Shown one piece after another: positions 32,510 to 43,270 of a stretch of DNA of 64,000 nt (position 1 is the stretch's first letter; each line of letters starts with the position of its first letter). The DNA is from Lycorma delicatula (taxonomy: Eukaryota > Arthropoda > Insecta > Hemiptera > Fulgoridae). Location of the stretch: contig NC_134467.1 in the NCBI RefSeq assembly GCF_047948215.1, positions 40,022,020-40,086,019 on the forward strand, given 5' to 3'. The notes below the pieces were generated by a model, which worked only from the letters and a program-made list of their open reading frames with translations, was not told the DNA's origin and ran no database searches. The translations under genes were made by a program, and so were the position numbers.

Positions 32510-33010
32510 AAGTTATTAATAAAGTAAAATTTTATATCCTTTCATTTTCAAAAAATGTGTATATGTAATTAATTAGGCGTAGAAGGAAGTCATGTGGTGC
32601 CCACGACAGATTTTTTTAAAATGGAAAGTACATAAAATTCTATTTCACTAATAATTTCAGATTTTTTTTTATATATAATTTTTTTGTACTGTTATTATTT
32701 CTTGGTAAACTTTTTTTTTACAATCAGATAAATCAATATATTTAAATTAAAAAAAAAGGAGATAAAGTCTGATTCCAACCATGTGCCTTACCTTTCTAAG
32801 TTCCAAATGTTTCATTAATTAAAATTTTATTCGGCTATAATCCTGGAACCAATGAAAATAAGTACCACTTATGACAGACATATCGTTGAAAAGCTCTCAA
32901 CGAGAGCTTATTACTGTAAGAAAAAATCTAAAATCCAAATTTTTTTCGGTATTTGGATTTTTGGATATTTTTGATCCAGTCGATTGCAATGAAAAGGGGT
33001 GGTGCCCAAC
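32510..33010 (-). repeat. Repeat D (copy 3), inverted relative to copy 2
   Basis: On the minus strand it reads from GGTGCCCAACTAG-like text through CCAAATATTTGGATTTT, AGCTCTCAACG, GGTACTTATTTTCATTGGTTCC to AGGCACATGG and a TATATTGATTT tract. With copy 2 it forms a hairpin-like pair about 1.8 kb across. A LINE sits in one arm only, so the arms predate that insertion. Confidence 0.7.
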
Positions 33011-33014
33011 TAGA

Positions 33015-33470
33015 TTGGTTTGCTTGACCGTTCGGTCGCCCTAAAGTATAAGATCCAATGTCTGTGCCACAAACGGCTACTGAACCTCGGAACAGTTTAG
33101 CGACCAGTTTCCTAAAAAGCTCCCAGAGCTTACCTAACAGCGGACCGATATAAAATGCCTGAGCGGACTAAGCGCGGTGCCATACACCACCGGCTTACGT
33201 GTCCCAACCGATCATTTGTCATATATTTACTAAAATGAGTAGGCGTACCCCGTCAACTACTAAAAATATATATATGACATCCGTAAATTAAAATTTACTT
33301 TGTTTAGACAGCAATTCGCTGCCACGCCTAGCTCGCTGAATGCCAGCAAGTACCTGTCCACCATATTAAAGCGCTTGGAGCCTTAATTGGCAGGTAGTCA
33401 ACCATATTTATCTCTCGGGGTTGGCTTCCGACAGCAGTGCGGTAGGAGTCTTTCCCTTAAACTACTGATG
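33015..33470 (-). mobile_element. R1-like LINE 3' UTR fragment
   Basis: Shares with the 3' UTR at 12590-12960 the landmarks GGTCGCCCTA, CGGCTACTG.ACCTC, AGCGCGGTGCCATACACCACC and CTGTCCACCATATTAAAGCGC. It sits in the host intron 150 bp before exon 2. No coding part is present. Confidence 0.65.
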
Positions 33471-33616
33471 TCGAACTATATCGTAATTTGAATAGTAAAA
33501 TATTACACTTTTCGCTGGGAATGTTTTTCAACTTTTTACCGGATATTTTTTTTTATAATGAATTTTTAAAAAATGCTTATTTTTTCAAAATTGTAACTTT
33601 TTTCTTTTAATTTTAG

Positions 33617-33844
33617 GTTCGCAATGGTACTGGTTTGTCTACTAATAGTGACGTCATTTATATCTTACCTAGCCGGTTCGTGCAAACGTAAAAGGCATCG
33701 TCTAATCAGAATTAGAAATACGTCAAGATCGGCGGGTTCAGCACCGACAGTCGCCGTTTGTGGACCAGAAGGAATTATACAGCCTCATTTGTTATATAAC
33801 AAAAAGCATAATCAAAATCATCATACGGCTTTCATTTCGCATGA
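33617..33844 (+). CDS. Host gene, internal exon: membrane span and basic stop-transfer
   Basis: The acceptor TTTTCTTTTAATTTTAG precedes the exon and the donor GTACGT follows it. Both neighbouring introns are in the same phase (two bases of the codon upstream). The exon encodes a hydrophobic span (AMVLVCLLIVTSFISYLAG) followed by a strongly basic stretch (CKRKRHRLIRIRNTSR), as expected for a type I single-pass protein with a cytoplasmic C-terminus. A serine/alanine-rich linker and a histidine/asparagine-rich stretch (LLYNKKHNQNHHTAF) follow. An in-frame ATG at 33624 exists, but it lies within the joined frame and is unlikely to be the true start. Confidence 0.78.
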
Positions 33845-34360
33845 GTACGTATTTAAATGATATTTTATACATATTCCAAATATTTAATTAATTAAATTGC
33901 GTGGTTAAGGTTTTAGTAAAATGATATTCCTTGAATTAATATTTTGAACAGATTTTAAAAATTGCTACAATTAGTAAAAAGCTGACAACATAATTTTATG
34001 ACGCTCTTGTCACGCGGATTTTTCCGATGCACGGCTTACACACATATATATACATAACTTAATTTAAAATATTTATAATTTTTATTTATTTAATTTAATG
34101 ATTGTTACTAAATCGGGCGCGAATATCGTATTTCATTCGCGCGCGTGTAGCAGTACTAGCGGCCACTTTAAATACTTTTTTTACACTTCAGATATTATTC
34201 GTTTATTTAATTCCACCGTTCACCTGTGACGTCACAACATAATAGTCGACTACAACAGTAGCTAAGTGGGATGTGTGGTGCATAAGGGGAGAGGTGGTTT
34301 TGTTAAGACCCCACTTCGATAGGGAACAAATTTGTGGATCCAACGAGATGCTAATAGAAA
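33845..34360. other. Intron sequence, no repeat recognised
   Basis: First 500 bp of the long host intron. AT-rich, with a slightly GC-richer patch near 34110-34270 (CGCGCGCGTGTAGCAG). No exon with good splice sites was found. Confidence 0.4.
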
Positions 34361-34364
34361 AATA

Positions 34365-34475
34365 CTGCGATGAAAATCACCAACTGTACTGCCTTCTACA
34401 ACTTTCAAATTTATTACTTTTTTTAGTAACGAGGGTGGAATTTAGTAAAATTTCTTTTTTATAAGTTGTTTATTT
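34365..34475 (+). repeat. ~105-bp direct repeat flanking a LINE region (partner 35810-35915)
   Basis: AAATCACC..CTGTACTGCCTTCTACAACT followed by GGTGG..AATTTAG and AAGTTGTTTA occurs here and, diverged, at 35810-35915 (AAAATCACCCC, TACTGCCTTCTATAACT, GAAATTTAGC). The two lie in the same orientation either side of the CR1/I-like LINE. The class of the repeat is not known. Confidence 0.6.
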
Positions 34476-34984
34476 ATATTCAAAAAATTATTCGATTTAA
34501 ACAAAAGACAGACAAACGACAAAATACAACGAAGATGGTGTTTACGGATGAAGAAAAGAAAGCAAGATCTGAACTGATGAAGGAATACTTGGCAGCTCGG
34601 AAGAGTAAAATAACACGCTTTTCTCAGAAAAGATCCAACTAAAATTGACTTAAGTGGTCCCATTTAGGCCGTAAAAGCATAATTAATTAATTAATTTATT
34701 TATTTTATAATTGTGCAACAGAACAGTTACAAAACCTTTGTATGCCACACAATATCACATAAAGTCACAAAAGAACACCCACATATAAATTAAAAATATA
34801 ATATTCCAAACACAATAATAATAATAATAATAACAATTATGCAGTCGAATACAAAAAATAATTAGAACTTTAAAAACGGTAGCTACGGAGTGTTAATAAA
34901 ACACATAGATGAAAACATCCAAAAACAAAAAGACAACATTACTAATACATTCCAAATAAAACAAGTTATAAGCAATAATCCTTA

Positions 34985-35760
34985 AAAAAAAACAACAATA
35001 ATTTTAAAATCATGAAAGTGAGCATCACACCAAGGACAATGATCCATCGCCACGTAACCCTCTCAAATTTTTAATGAAGGTTACCTCATCTTCCCAAAAG
35101 CTTAGCTTATCCTGGAACTCCACTGAAACACTGGTACACCGCTCAATCGGAGACACGGTGGAACCAACCGGCGTCACAAACTGCCTAAAAGACCTCACTG
35201 ACCTGGCCTGGTTCCGCAAGACAACATGATAACGCGCCGGAAGTCTGTTGTGCAGAGCTTTATAAAAGAAAACCAAGTCAAAGTACATTCTTCTATCAGA
35301 TAACCTGGAAAGGCCTAATTGCCTCAACATATCCTCTCTATTAGCACCGACAAAACAATCTCCAAACTTAAAACGCATCCAGTTCAAGAACCTATCCTGA
35401 ACACCCTCAACCAGATCAGAGGCAAAACGTCGTGTACTATTCCACACCACGGTCGAGTACTCCAAGCGACTCCTCACCAAAGACTTGTACAGCAGGTTAC
35501 AAGTGGAAATATTGCTAAACCGTCCACAAATCCAAAGGACAAGACCAAGGTCCCGGCGTGCTTTACTGACAATCCGAGCAACATATTCGTGAAAATACAA
35601 CTTCGCGTCAAATAAAACCCCGAGGTCCTCAACCAATGTCTCAGCGACAATAACGTGCGTACCAATCCTATAGCTGAAAACAGAGCTCGACGTCTTACGA
35701 GACAAAGTCAAATGTTTGGTCTTCCGAAAATTCAAGGGCATACAATTGCGGTCAGCCGCA
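34985..35760 (-). mobile_element. CR1/I-like LINE fragment, 5'-truncated
   Basis: Minus-strand LINE coding end (35025-35741) with little 3' UTR. Runs of AAT/ATT triplets lie on both sides (34807-34833 and 35760-35778), one of which may be the 3' tail on the minus strand. Not related to the RTE-like family that dominates the window. Confidence 0.7.
35025..35741 (-). pseudogene. LINE ORF2 C-terminal fragment (CR1/Jockey/I type)
   Basis: An open frame of 238 residues without stops. It begins in the post-palm part of reverse transcriptase: MPLNFRKTKHLTLSRKTSS, then VEDLGVLFDAKLYFHEYV, ARRDLGLVLWICGRF and LYKSLVRSRLEYSTVVWN, a string diagnostic of the thumb region of CR1/Jockey-like LINEs. EGVQDRFLNWMRFKFG and FYKALHNRLPARY follow. 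The catalytic FADD box lies upstream and is lost, so the fragment is non-functional although its frame is intact. A recent insertion is likely. Confidence 0.8.
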
Positions 35761-35924
35761 ATAATAATAATAATAATTCAAAACATTATAAAAAAAAAAA
35801 AATGCAACTAAAATCACCCCTTATACTGCCTTCTATAACTATTCAAAATTAAAACCATTTATAGGGGTGGGCGTGAAATTTAGCAAAAAACGTTTTGAAA
35901 AAGTTGTTTACTTTTTTTTTGTTT

Positions 35925-36355
35925 TCCGTAGCGGGAGGAAAAAGCTCTGCCTGCCGCCGTCAGGCCCGTACTGACGGCAATGCGAGGTTCTTACCCGCTA
36001 AAAAATCTCCCCTCTTACCATGCAGGGGTCGGATCTAAACCATATGATATGTAGACAGCCGGTATCACCCGGGCACTGTGCTATCCGAATCTAGATGACC
36101 AGAAGGTGTTCCCAGGGGGCGATCGACGAACGAGAACTCTGAGGAGCCCCCGCCGGCCACACCTAGAAGCTTACCTCCTCCTTGATCACCCGTCATCGAA
36201 CTCCATATTCCCTCAGACTGTCATCGCCTCATCGGCCTTCCCTTCTATCATTGATGTGATCGTACTCGTGACACATTCCCATTCGTCGCTATTTCTGAGC
36301 GTCGATTATATCGTTGGCTCTCTCCACACCCTGCCCCTCAAACACTACTCTTAAG
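35925..36355 (+). repeat. GC-rich repeat module (copy 1)
   Basis: Distinctly GC-rich in an AT-rich region. Landmarks TTTTCCGTAGCGGGAGGAAAAAG, GCACCCGCTAAAAAA-like text, CATGCAGGGG.CGGA and GTATGTA.ACAGCC are shared with 47765-48375. No continuous reading frame was recognised. It may be an untranslated part of a LINE; this is inference. Confidence 0.55.
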
Positions 36356-36363
36356 TCGCGCCA

Positions 36364-36655
36364 TCTTCTTCTTTTTTCCTCTTTAGCCTCCGGTAATTAC
36401 CTTTCAGATAATACTTCAGAGGATGATATGTATGAGTGTAAATGAAGTGTAATCTTGTACTGTCTCAGTTCGACCGTTCCTGAGATGTGTGGTTAATTGA
36501 AACCCAACCACCAAAGAACACCGGTATCCACGATCTAATATTCAAATCCGTGTAAAAATAACTGACTTTACTAGGAATTGAACGCTGGAATTCTCGATTT
36601 CCAAATCAGCCGATTTGGGAAGACACGTTCACCACTAGACCAACCAGGTGGGTTT
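36364..36655 (-). mobile_element. tRNA-derived SINE, family A (copy 4)
   Basis: Minus-strand copy with complete head (CCAACCAGGTGGGTTT side), B box, body (CACCAAAGAACACCGGTATCC) and A-rich tail. It directly follows the GC-rich module. No clear target-site duplication. Confidence 0.85.
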
Positions 36656-37629
36656 CATTTTATTTGCGAGACTCTTATCGTACGGTTTATAATTTTATTT
36701 TATTTTTTTTGGATATTTTGCGGTTTGTTAGTTTATTATTATTTTTTTTTTTATGAATTACTGATTGTTATTTTATGGATTTATTATTAAAATTTATTGC
36801 CTTTAGAACAAACAAATTGAATTTCACGGCCAATTTTTTTTTTGTTGATAGTCATATCATTCACTTCATAAGATATTTTTCCTTTTTTAATAAAACTAGT
36901 ATAATGACTTTTACGAATCGAAGTAGTGTGATGTAATATTTAACATTACTTTGTAAGTAAACCCTCGTTTTTTATTGTATCCGTAGACACGCTTTTTATA
37001 TTATTATTATTAGATGAACTTTTTTTATTTCTCCATCGATTAGTTATAAAGTTCTAATTTTAGAATAAAAGTTTTACCTAAAGAATTCATTTCTGTTTCA
37101 TGTAACAAATCTTTGTTGTTACATTTTCAATAATTTGCTACTGTCCGTGTTTTATATCTTTTATTAATTGATACTCTTGTAAACTAATACTTTTATTATT
37201 TTTTTTAAATGAAGTGATTGGAATTAACAGAATTGTTTCATCTGCAGTAGTTTCATTTACTATTTAAAAAAACTGTAGTATATTTTCTTTTAAACTTTAT
37301 TATTTTAAATACATTATCAAGTTTTTATACGCTATCTAGTACTATCAGGTACTGCTACCTAGCGGCCAGATTCGTAAAGCCACCTATTTGAGAAAAAAGT
37401 GACATATTCGAGTCCTGCGAGTCATCAAATGGATGAAAAAAAACGTTGTCTAACAAAATTCGAGGTATTTTATAAAAGTATTCTTTATTACGAATCTACA
37501 TGAACTGAAATATAATGTTTTCACGCTTGTTTTTACAATTTATTTCAATTTTCATTTCAGTTTTAGGTTAGATTATGTTTAAAACTGTATACGTAGTTAG
37601 TTGACTTCGCCATGCTGTCCAATTCTGCG
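36656..37629. other. Intron AT-rich spacer, no gene seen
   Basis: AT-rich, T-run-rich sequence. A slightly less AT-rich patch near 37330-37440 contains no open frame with splice context. Confidence 0.45.
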
Positions 37630-38100
37630 GCCGTAGGATATTGAAATTTTAAATTTAGGACTGTTGTAACATCTACTTGTGCACCTCCCTCCCTTTTGAT
37701 TGCAATCGAATTTACAAAAAATGACCAAAAAAGCTCAAAATCCAAAAAATTTGGTTTTTGGAGTTGTTTTTATCTGCCGTAATCAGCCCTCATTGAGAGT
37801 TTTTCAACGATACATCATAAGTCGTACTTATTTTCATTGGTTCCACAGTTATAACCGAATAAAATTTTAATTAAGGAAATAGTTAGATCTTACAAGGGGA
37901 AGACACATCGGATCGAATTCGCTTCATTTCCGTTTTTTTCTTTTTTTCTAATTTAAATATATTGATTTATTAATAATTATTAACTTGTAATTATAAAAAA
38001 TATTTTTCAATAAAGAATAATTCAATAATAACAATAAAAAAAAAAAAAGAAAAATCATAAGTTATTAGTGAAATAAAATTTTATGTACTTATCATTTAAA
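37630..38100 (+). repeat. Repeat D (copy 4), uninterrupted
   Basis: Shows the full order of repeat D: GAAATTTTAAATTTAGGACTG, TTGTGCACCTCCC, AATCCAAAAAATTTGG, TCATTGAGAG, CATAAGTCGTACTTATTTTC, GGTTCCACAGTTATAACCG, a diverged B-box-like GGATCGAATTCGC, and the AATAAAATTTTATGTACTTAT end. It serves as the empty-site reference for the LINE at 31361-32265. Confidence 0.75.
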
Positions 38101-38104
38101 AAGG

Positions 38105-39329
38105 TAGACAAATGTGAAGCATACAGAACAAGCAATCAGAACAAGATTTAATAGGATTAAAGAAAAGTGTTCAAAGTGGAAAGAGAAATGAAAATGTGTA
38201 AAATAAACGGAGCATACAGGAAAGTTAAGGAAAATTTTGTGGTACATACATTAAAATCTAATAATGTGTTAAACAAAGATGGTACACTGATTTATATTAT
38301 CAAAGGCAAAGTCGATAAGTGGGTGGAATATATTGAAGTTATAATGAGCAAATGAATTAGAAATTGGTGTTACAGAGGAAGAAGAGAAAGTCGAAGAGGA
38401 TGAAAGGGGAGAAACAATACTGAGATCTGAATTTAAGAGAGCATTAAAAGATTTTAATGGCAGAAAGGCTCCTGGAATAGACGGAATACCTGTAGAATTA
38501 CTGCTCAGTGCAGGTGAGGAAGCGATTTATAGATTATACAAACTGGTGTGTAATATTTATGAAAAAGGGGAAGTTCCGTCAGACTTCAAAAAAAGTTTTA
38601 TAGTAATGATACCAAAGAAAGCAGGGGCAGATAAATGTGAAGAATACAGAACAATTAGTTTAACTAGTCATGCATCAAAAATCTGAACTAGAATTCTATA
38701 CAGAAGAATTGAGAGGAGAGTGGAAGAAGTGTTAGGAGAAGACCAATTTGGTTTCAGAAAAAGTATAGAGACAAGGGAAGCAATTTTAGGCCTCAGATTA
38801 ATAGTAGAAGGAAGATTAAAGAAAAACAAACCAACAAACGTGGCATTTATAGACCTAGAAAAGGCATTTGCTATGGCGTAGACTGGAATAAAATGTTCAG
38901 CAATTTAAAAATATTAGGTTTCAAGTACAGGGATAGAAGAACAATTGCTAAAATTTACAGGAACCAAAAGTAATAATTGAAGAACATAACAGAGAAGCCG
39001 TAATAAAAAAGTGAGTCACCCACTTATCCACCCATATGGGTGGATAAAGTGACAAATGAAGAGGTATTGCGGCAAATACCTCTTACTAGTTAAAAGAAGA
39101 GACAGACTTATAGGCCACATACTAAGGCATCCTGGAATAGTCGCTTTAATATTGGAAGGACAGGTAGAAGGAAAAAATTGTGTAGGCAGGCCAAGTTCGG
39201 AATATGTAAAATAAATTGTTAGGGATGTAGGATGTAGAGGGTATACTGAAATGAAACGACTAGCAACTAGATAAGGAATCTTGGAGAGCTGCATCAAACT
39301 AGTCAAATGACTGAAGACAAAAAAAAAAA
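38105..39329 (+). mobile_element. RTE-like LINE with internal deletion and fold-back scars
   Basis: Longest upstream coverage of the family in the window: a linker region (NGAYRKVKENFVVHTLKS), then the start of reverse transcriptase. After about 38990 the sequence jumps to the 3' part at 39036, so RT motifs with the FADD box are missing. The junction is palindromic (39013-39045), and a second small hairpin replaces sequence at 39061-39082. The 3' end is CTGAAGACAAAAA. Confidence 0.85.
38167..38975 (+). pseudogene. RTE-like LINE linker and N-terminal RT, decayed
   Basis: The open part 38167-38355 (MCKINGAYRKVKENFVVHTL) is the linker between endonuclease and RT. In other frames follow LRSEFKRALKDFNGRKAPGI (RT motif 0/1), VIMIPKKAGADKCEEYRTISL (motif 1-2), EDQFGFRKSIETREAILGLR and VAFIDLEKAFAMA (the palm motif A aspartate in FIDLEKAF). 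At least four stops or frameshifts are present. Confidence 0.8.
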
Positions 39330-39341
39330 TACTCTAATCTA

Positions 39342-39371
39342 GCAATAGCAAAGCATTGCCGGGTCTTCCAG
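39342..39371 (+). mobile_element. Helitron-type 3' end (solo)
   Basis: GCAATAGCAAAGCATTGC forms a hairpin with a 5-bp stem; ten bases later the text reads CCAG followed by T. The Helitron end at 45448 (minus) has the same geometry: GCCACAGCGAAGCGTGGC, then GGGTAGAA and CTAG followed by T. The fourth base differs from the CTAG consensus. The upstream body is hidden behind a LINE 3' end at 39329. Confidence 0.5.
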
Positions 39372-39381
39372 TATGTGATAA

Positions 39382-39964
39382 TATTAAATAAAATATAATA
39401 CTAAATAATATTTGTACAAACTTTGCTAGTACTTAGTAAGAAATATTATAAAGTTAAGACATTTTATAAACATATTTTTCTACATAGTAATAAATAACTT
39501 TAATAATAAAAGTATTAATTATTAAGTTAACAATACTGTAATACTGTATAAGTAAATTGAACAATGAAAAACTTTAAAGTAAAAGGTCAACACAAAAATT
39601 TTAAAAATTTAATTAAAGACAAAGATATAAATATTTATTATTAAGCATAAATACAGATTCTAGATAGGTTCAAGAATTCAACTTTTAACGAATGCTATAA
39701 TACCCATACTTGTATTGTAAATGACTTGACCTAGACTGTTCACATATTGAAGTGACAAGAACGCTTATCATACTATGAAAAACATAAATTATTAAAAATT
39801 AATGTTTAAAATAAAACTAATATAAAAAAAAACACCATAATATAAAAAAACTAAACACTAATTGAAATAGGTGATTGAAGATTAAACTTTGTATAATTAA
39901 AAAAAAAAACTGATATGAATAGCAGTTCTTTGTACGCCTACTAAATTACATACACATCTAAAAT
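39382..39964. other. AT-rich intron spacer
   Basis: AT-rich sequence with no recognised gene; near 39932-39960 it has TACGCCTACTAAATTACATAC, a motif also seen near 17385 and 49630. Confidence 0.45.
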
Positions 39965-39969
39965 TTTTT

Positions 39970-41463
39970 TTTCACTCATTTGACATATTTCATGCATCTT
40001 TCCAAGATTTCCTATCTAATATCAGCCGTTTCATTTCGGTATACCCTCTACATCCTACATCCCTAACAATTTGTTTTACATATTCCAAACGTGGCCTGCC
40101 TACACAATTTTTCCTTTCTACCTGTCCTTCCAATATTAAAGCGACTATTCCAGGATGCCTTAGTATGTGGCCTATAAGTCTGTCTCTTCTTTTAACTATA
40201 TTTTTCCAAATGCTACTTTCTTCATCTATTTGCCGCAATACCTCTTCATTTGTCACTTTATCCACCCATCTGATTTTTAACATTCTCCTATAGCACCACA
40301 TTTCAAAAGCTTCTAATCTTTTCTTCTCAGATACTCCGATCGTCCAAGTTTCACTTCCATATAAAGCGACACTCCAAACATACACTTTCAAAAATCTTTT
40401 CCTGACATTTAAATTCATTTTTGATGTAAACAAATTATATTTCTTACTGAAGGCTCGTTTAGCCTGCGCTATTCGGCATTTTATATCGCTCCTGCTTCAT
40501 CCATCTTTAGTAATTTTACTTCCCAAATAACACAATTTTTCTACCTCCATAATCTTTTCTCCTCCTATTTTCACATTCAGTGGTCCATCTTTGTTATTTC
40601 TACTACACCTCATTACTTTTGTTTTCTTCTTGTTTATTTTCATGCGGTAGTTCTTGCGTAGGACTTCATCTATGCCGTTCATTGTTTCTTCTAAATCCTT
40701 TTTACTCTCGGCTAGAATTACTATATCATCAGCAAATCGTAACATCTTTATCTTTTCACCTTGTACTGTTACTCCGAATCTAAATTGTTCTTTAACTTCA
40801 TTAACTGCTAGTTCCATGTAAAGATTAAAAAGTAACGGAGATAGGGAACATCCTTGTCGGACTCCCTTTCTTATTACGGCTTCTTTCTTATGTTCATCAA
40901 TTATTACTGTTGCTGTTTGGTTCCTGTACATGTTAGCAATTGTTCTTCTATGTCTGTATTTGAACCCTAACTTTTTTAAAATGCTGAACATTTTATTCCA
41001 GTCTACGTTATCGAATGCCATTTCTAGGTCTATAAACGCCAAGTATGTTGGTTTGTTTTTCTTTAATCTTCCTTCTACTATTAATCTCAGGCCTAAAATT
41101 GCTTCTCTTGTACCTATACTTTTCCTGAAACCAAATTGGTCTACTCCTAACACTTCTTCCACTCTCTTCTCAGTTCTTCTGAACAGAATTCTAGTTAAGA
41201 TTTTTGATGCGTGAGTAGTTAAACTAATTGTTCTGTATTCTTTACATTTATCAGCCCCTGCTTTCTTTGGTATCATGACTATAACACTTTTTTTGAAGTC
41301 TGACAGAAATTCCCCTTTTTCGTAAATATTACACACCAGTTTGTATAATCTATAAATCGCTTCCTCAACTGCACTGCGCAGTAATTCTACAGGTATTCCG
41401 TCTATTCCAGAAGCCTTTCTGCCATTTAAATCTTTTAATGCTCTCTTAAATTCAGATTTGAAG
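39970..41463 (-). mobile_element. RTE-like LINE, best-preserved copy in the window
   Basis: Minus-strand copy from within the RT N-terminus (41463) to the 3' end (about 39970, with a T run on the plus strand as A tail). The upstream endonuclease is lost by 5' truncation exactly at a TA/CA microsatellite. The next feature upstream is mariner copy B. Confidence 0.9.
39990..41463 (-). pseudogene. LINE reverse transcriptase (RTE-like), one stop
   Basis: Target-primed reverse transcriptase of a non-LTR retrotransposon. Readable in one frame: FKSEFKRALKDLNGRKASGI, VIVMIPKKAGADKCKEYRTI, LGVDQFGFRKSIGTREAILG, TYLAFIDLEMAFDNVDWNKM (motif A D), AVIRKGVRQGCSLSPLLFNL, KMLRFADDIVILAESKK (motif C, FADD) and KINKKKTKVM. 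The C-terminal region CYLGSKITKDG is followed by a single in-frame TGA near 40497, then SRSDIKCRIAQAKRAFSK and RMLKIRWVDKVTNEEVLRQI. The endonuclease is absent. RTE-like is my best clade guess. Confidence 0.87.
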
Positions 41464-41490
41464 TATATATATATATATATATACACACAC

Positions 41491-42738
41491 ACGAGGTGTG
41501 TGAGAAAAGTAATGATGTTGGTAATACTGCGAGCGATCTGGCAACGCTGTGTTTACTGGTCTATGTTAGACCGGTTTGTTCATCCCTTTCACATGCTCAG
41601 TTTGAGTTTCAACTCCGTTCAGCCAGTACATTATTTTTGACAGCGCCATCAGTTGTGTTTTTATTGCGAGTTACGAAAATGGAGCATCGGAATTTAGAGC
41701 AACGTTGTGCTCTAAATTCAAGTTTTGTGTTAAACTTGGGGAGTTTGATCTTTGAAAAGTTGAAACAGGCCTACGGGGAACATGGCTTACCAATAGAACA
41801 AGTATTCCGCTGACAAAAACTTTTGGAAGGCCGAGAACAAGTTGAAGATCTACCTGAAGGGAGACCTTCAACTTCAAAATCTGACGAAAACGTTGAGCGT
41901 GTGAGGGTTCTTGTGAGATCAGACCGTCAGTTAATTTAAACACTTTCACCGTACATCAAATTTTTACAGACGATTTGGATATGCGAAAGGTTTTTTGCGA
42001 AATCGGTGCCGAAAAACCTCACAACGGAACATAAGGACAATCGAAGAAACGTATCCGTTGATCTTCTTGAGAGGATTGAGAATGACCAAGAATTCTTCAA
42101 TTAGGTGATGAATTCTAGATATTTGAGTACGATCCTGAAACAAAGCGGCAAATCGATGCACACTCCGTCATTTTCTCGACCGAAAAAATGTCGAATGAGC
42201 ACATCAAAGATCAAAACCGTGCTGTTTTTTCTTTTTTGACAGTAGGGATATCGTGCATAAAGAATTTATTCCTCCAGGATAAACTGTCAACCAAGTGTTT
42301 TTACAAAGGCGTCCTTGAAAGGCTCAGGAAAAGAGTGATTCGCGTGAAACCAGACATTGCACACAAGTGGATGCTTCATAACGACAATGCCCCGTGTCAC
42401 ACGGCCATTTCCATCAGGGAATTTTTGTCCTCAAAACTCATTCCTACGGTTCTTCAACCCTCCTATTCACCTGATTTGAGTTCTTGTGATTTTTTCCTTT
42501 TCCCGAAATTGAACATGTCTTAAAAAATACGTCATTTTGGAACTATGGAGAACATTCAAAAGACTGTGATCGACCAGTTGAAGCCTTCCAGCGCTGCTAC
42601 CAGGAGTGGGAACAACGACTCCGCCTGTATATAGCTGCCCAAGGGAACTGCTTTGAAGGGGATAATATTGTTGTTTGAAAAAAATAAAAACTTTGGTAAG
42701 TAAAAAGTCAGTCTCATTAGTTTTCTCACACACCTTGT
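41491..42738 (+). mobile_element. DD34D mariner copy B
   Basis: Ends ACGAGGTGTGTGAGAAAAGTAATGA and, inverted, ACAAGGTGTGTGAGAAAACTAATGA. Flanks are (TA)n/(CA)n, so the TA duplication cannot be placed exactly. Same family as copy A but without the LINE insertion. The last ~75 bp are present again about 480 bp downstream in a tandem duplication. Confidence 0.9.
41679..42523 (+). pseudogene. Mariner transposase (DD34D), decayed copy B
   Basis: Start MEHRNLEQRCALNSSF, then frameshifts through the HTH region. The stretch with the first catalytic D is badly damaged (42100-42190). The C-terminal part is readable: VFYKGVLERLRKR-like text (here CFYKGVLERLRKRVIRVKPD), MLHNDNAPCHTAISIREFL (second D) and PSYSPDLSSCDFFLFPKL (third D), with 34 residues between. 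Ends at a stop at 42523. Confidence 0.87.
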
Positions 42739-43220
42739 GTATATATATATAGATTAAATGAGAAAAATTGAAAGTGTGATAAAATATCAAGAAAATGAAC
42801 ATTACGGAACTTTACAAAATTTAACCTTTCGCTTTTTCCCTTTTACCTATTCTCCCTTTTCGTTTTTCCATTTTCATTTTTACCACATTCTCTCCCCGTT
42901 CCCCCACTAACTCTTTCCACCCATTCCCATACCCTCCCCCATTTTCTTTCCATTATTTCCCTTTCCCTTCCTCTTCCCTCCTTGTCCTCTTTCGTCCTTT
43001 TTACCTCTTTCATTTCCTTTTTCCTTTTACCCTTTTTCCTTTTTTTCCCTTCTTTTCTTTTACCTTTTTCGTTTTTTCCCTTTCTCTCTTTTTTCCCCGC
43101 GTGTAAATCGGTCCAGTAGTTTTTTTAGTCTATAGCGGACACACATATAATATTGTTGTTTGAAAAAAATAAAAACTTTGGTAAGTAAAAAGTCAGTCTC
43201 ATTACTTTTCTCACACACCT

Positions 43221-43270
<50 letters not shown>

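Noticed and set aside
33624..33860. Single-exon small protein starting at the ATG of 33624
   Set aside because: The ATG lies inside a spliced exon: acceptor and donor sites and the joined frame with 30627-30716 and 53621-53798 explain it better.
39990..41463. Host gene encoding a craniofacial development protein 2-like or endonuclease-reverse transcriptase protein
   Set aside because: Automated annotation often uses such names, but the sequence is one of about eight copies of a 5'-truncated LINE in this window.
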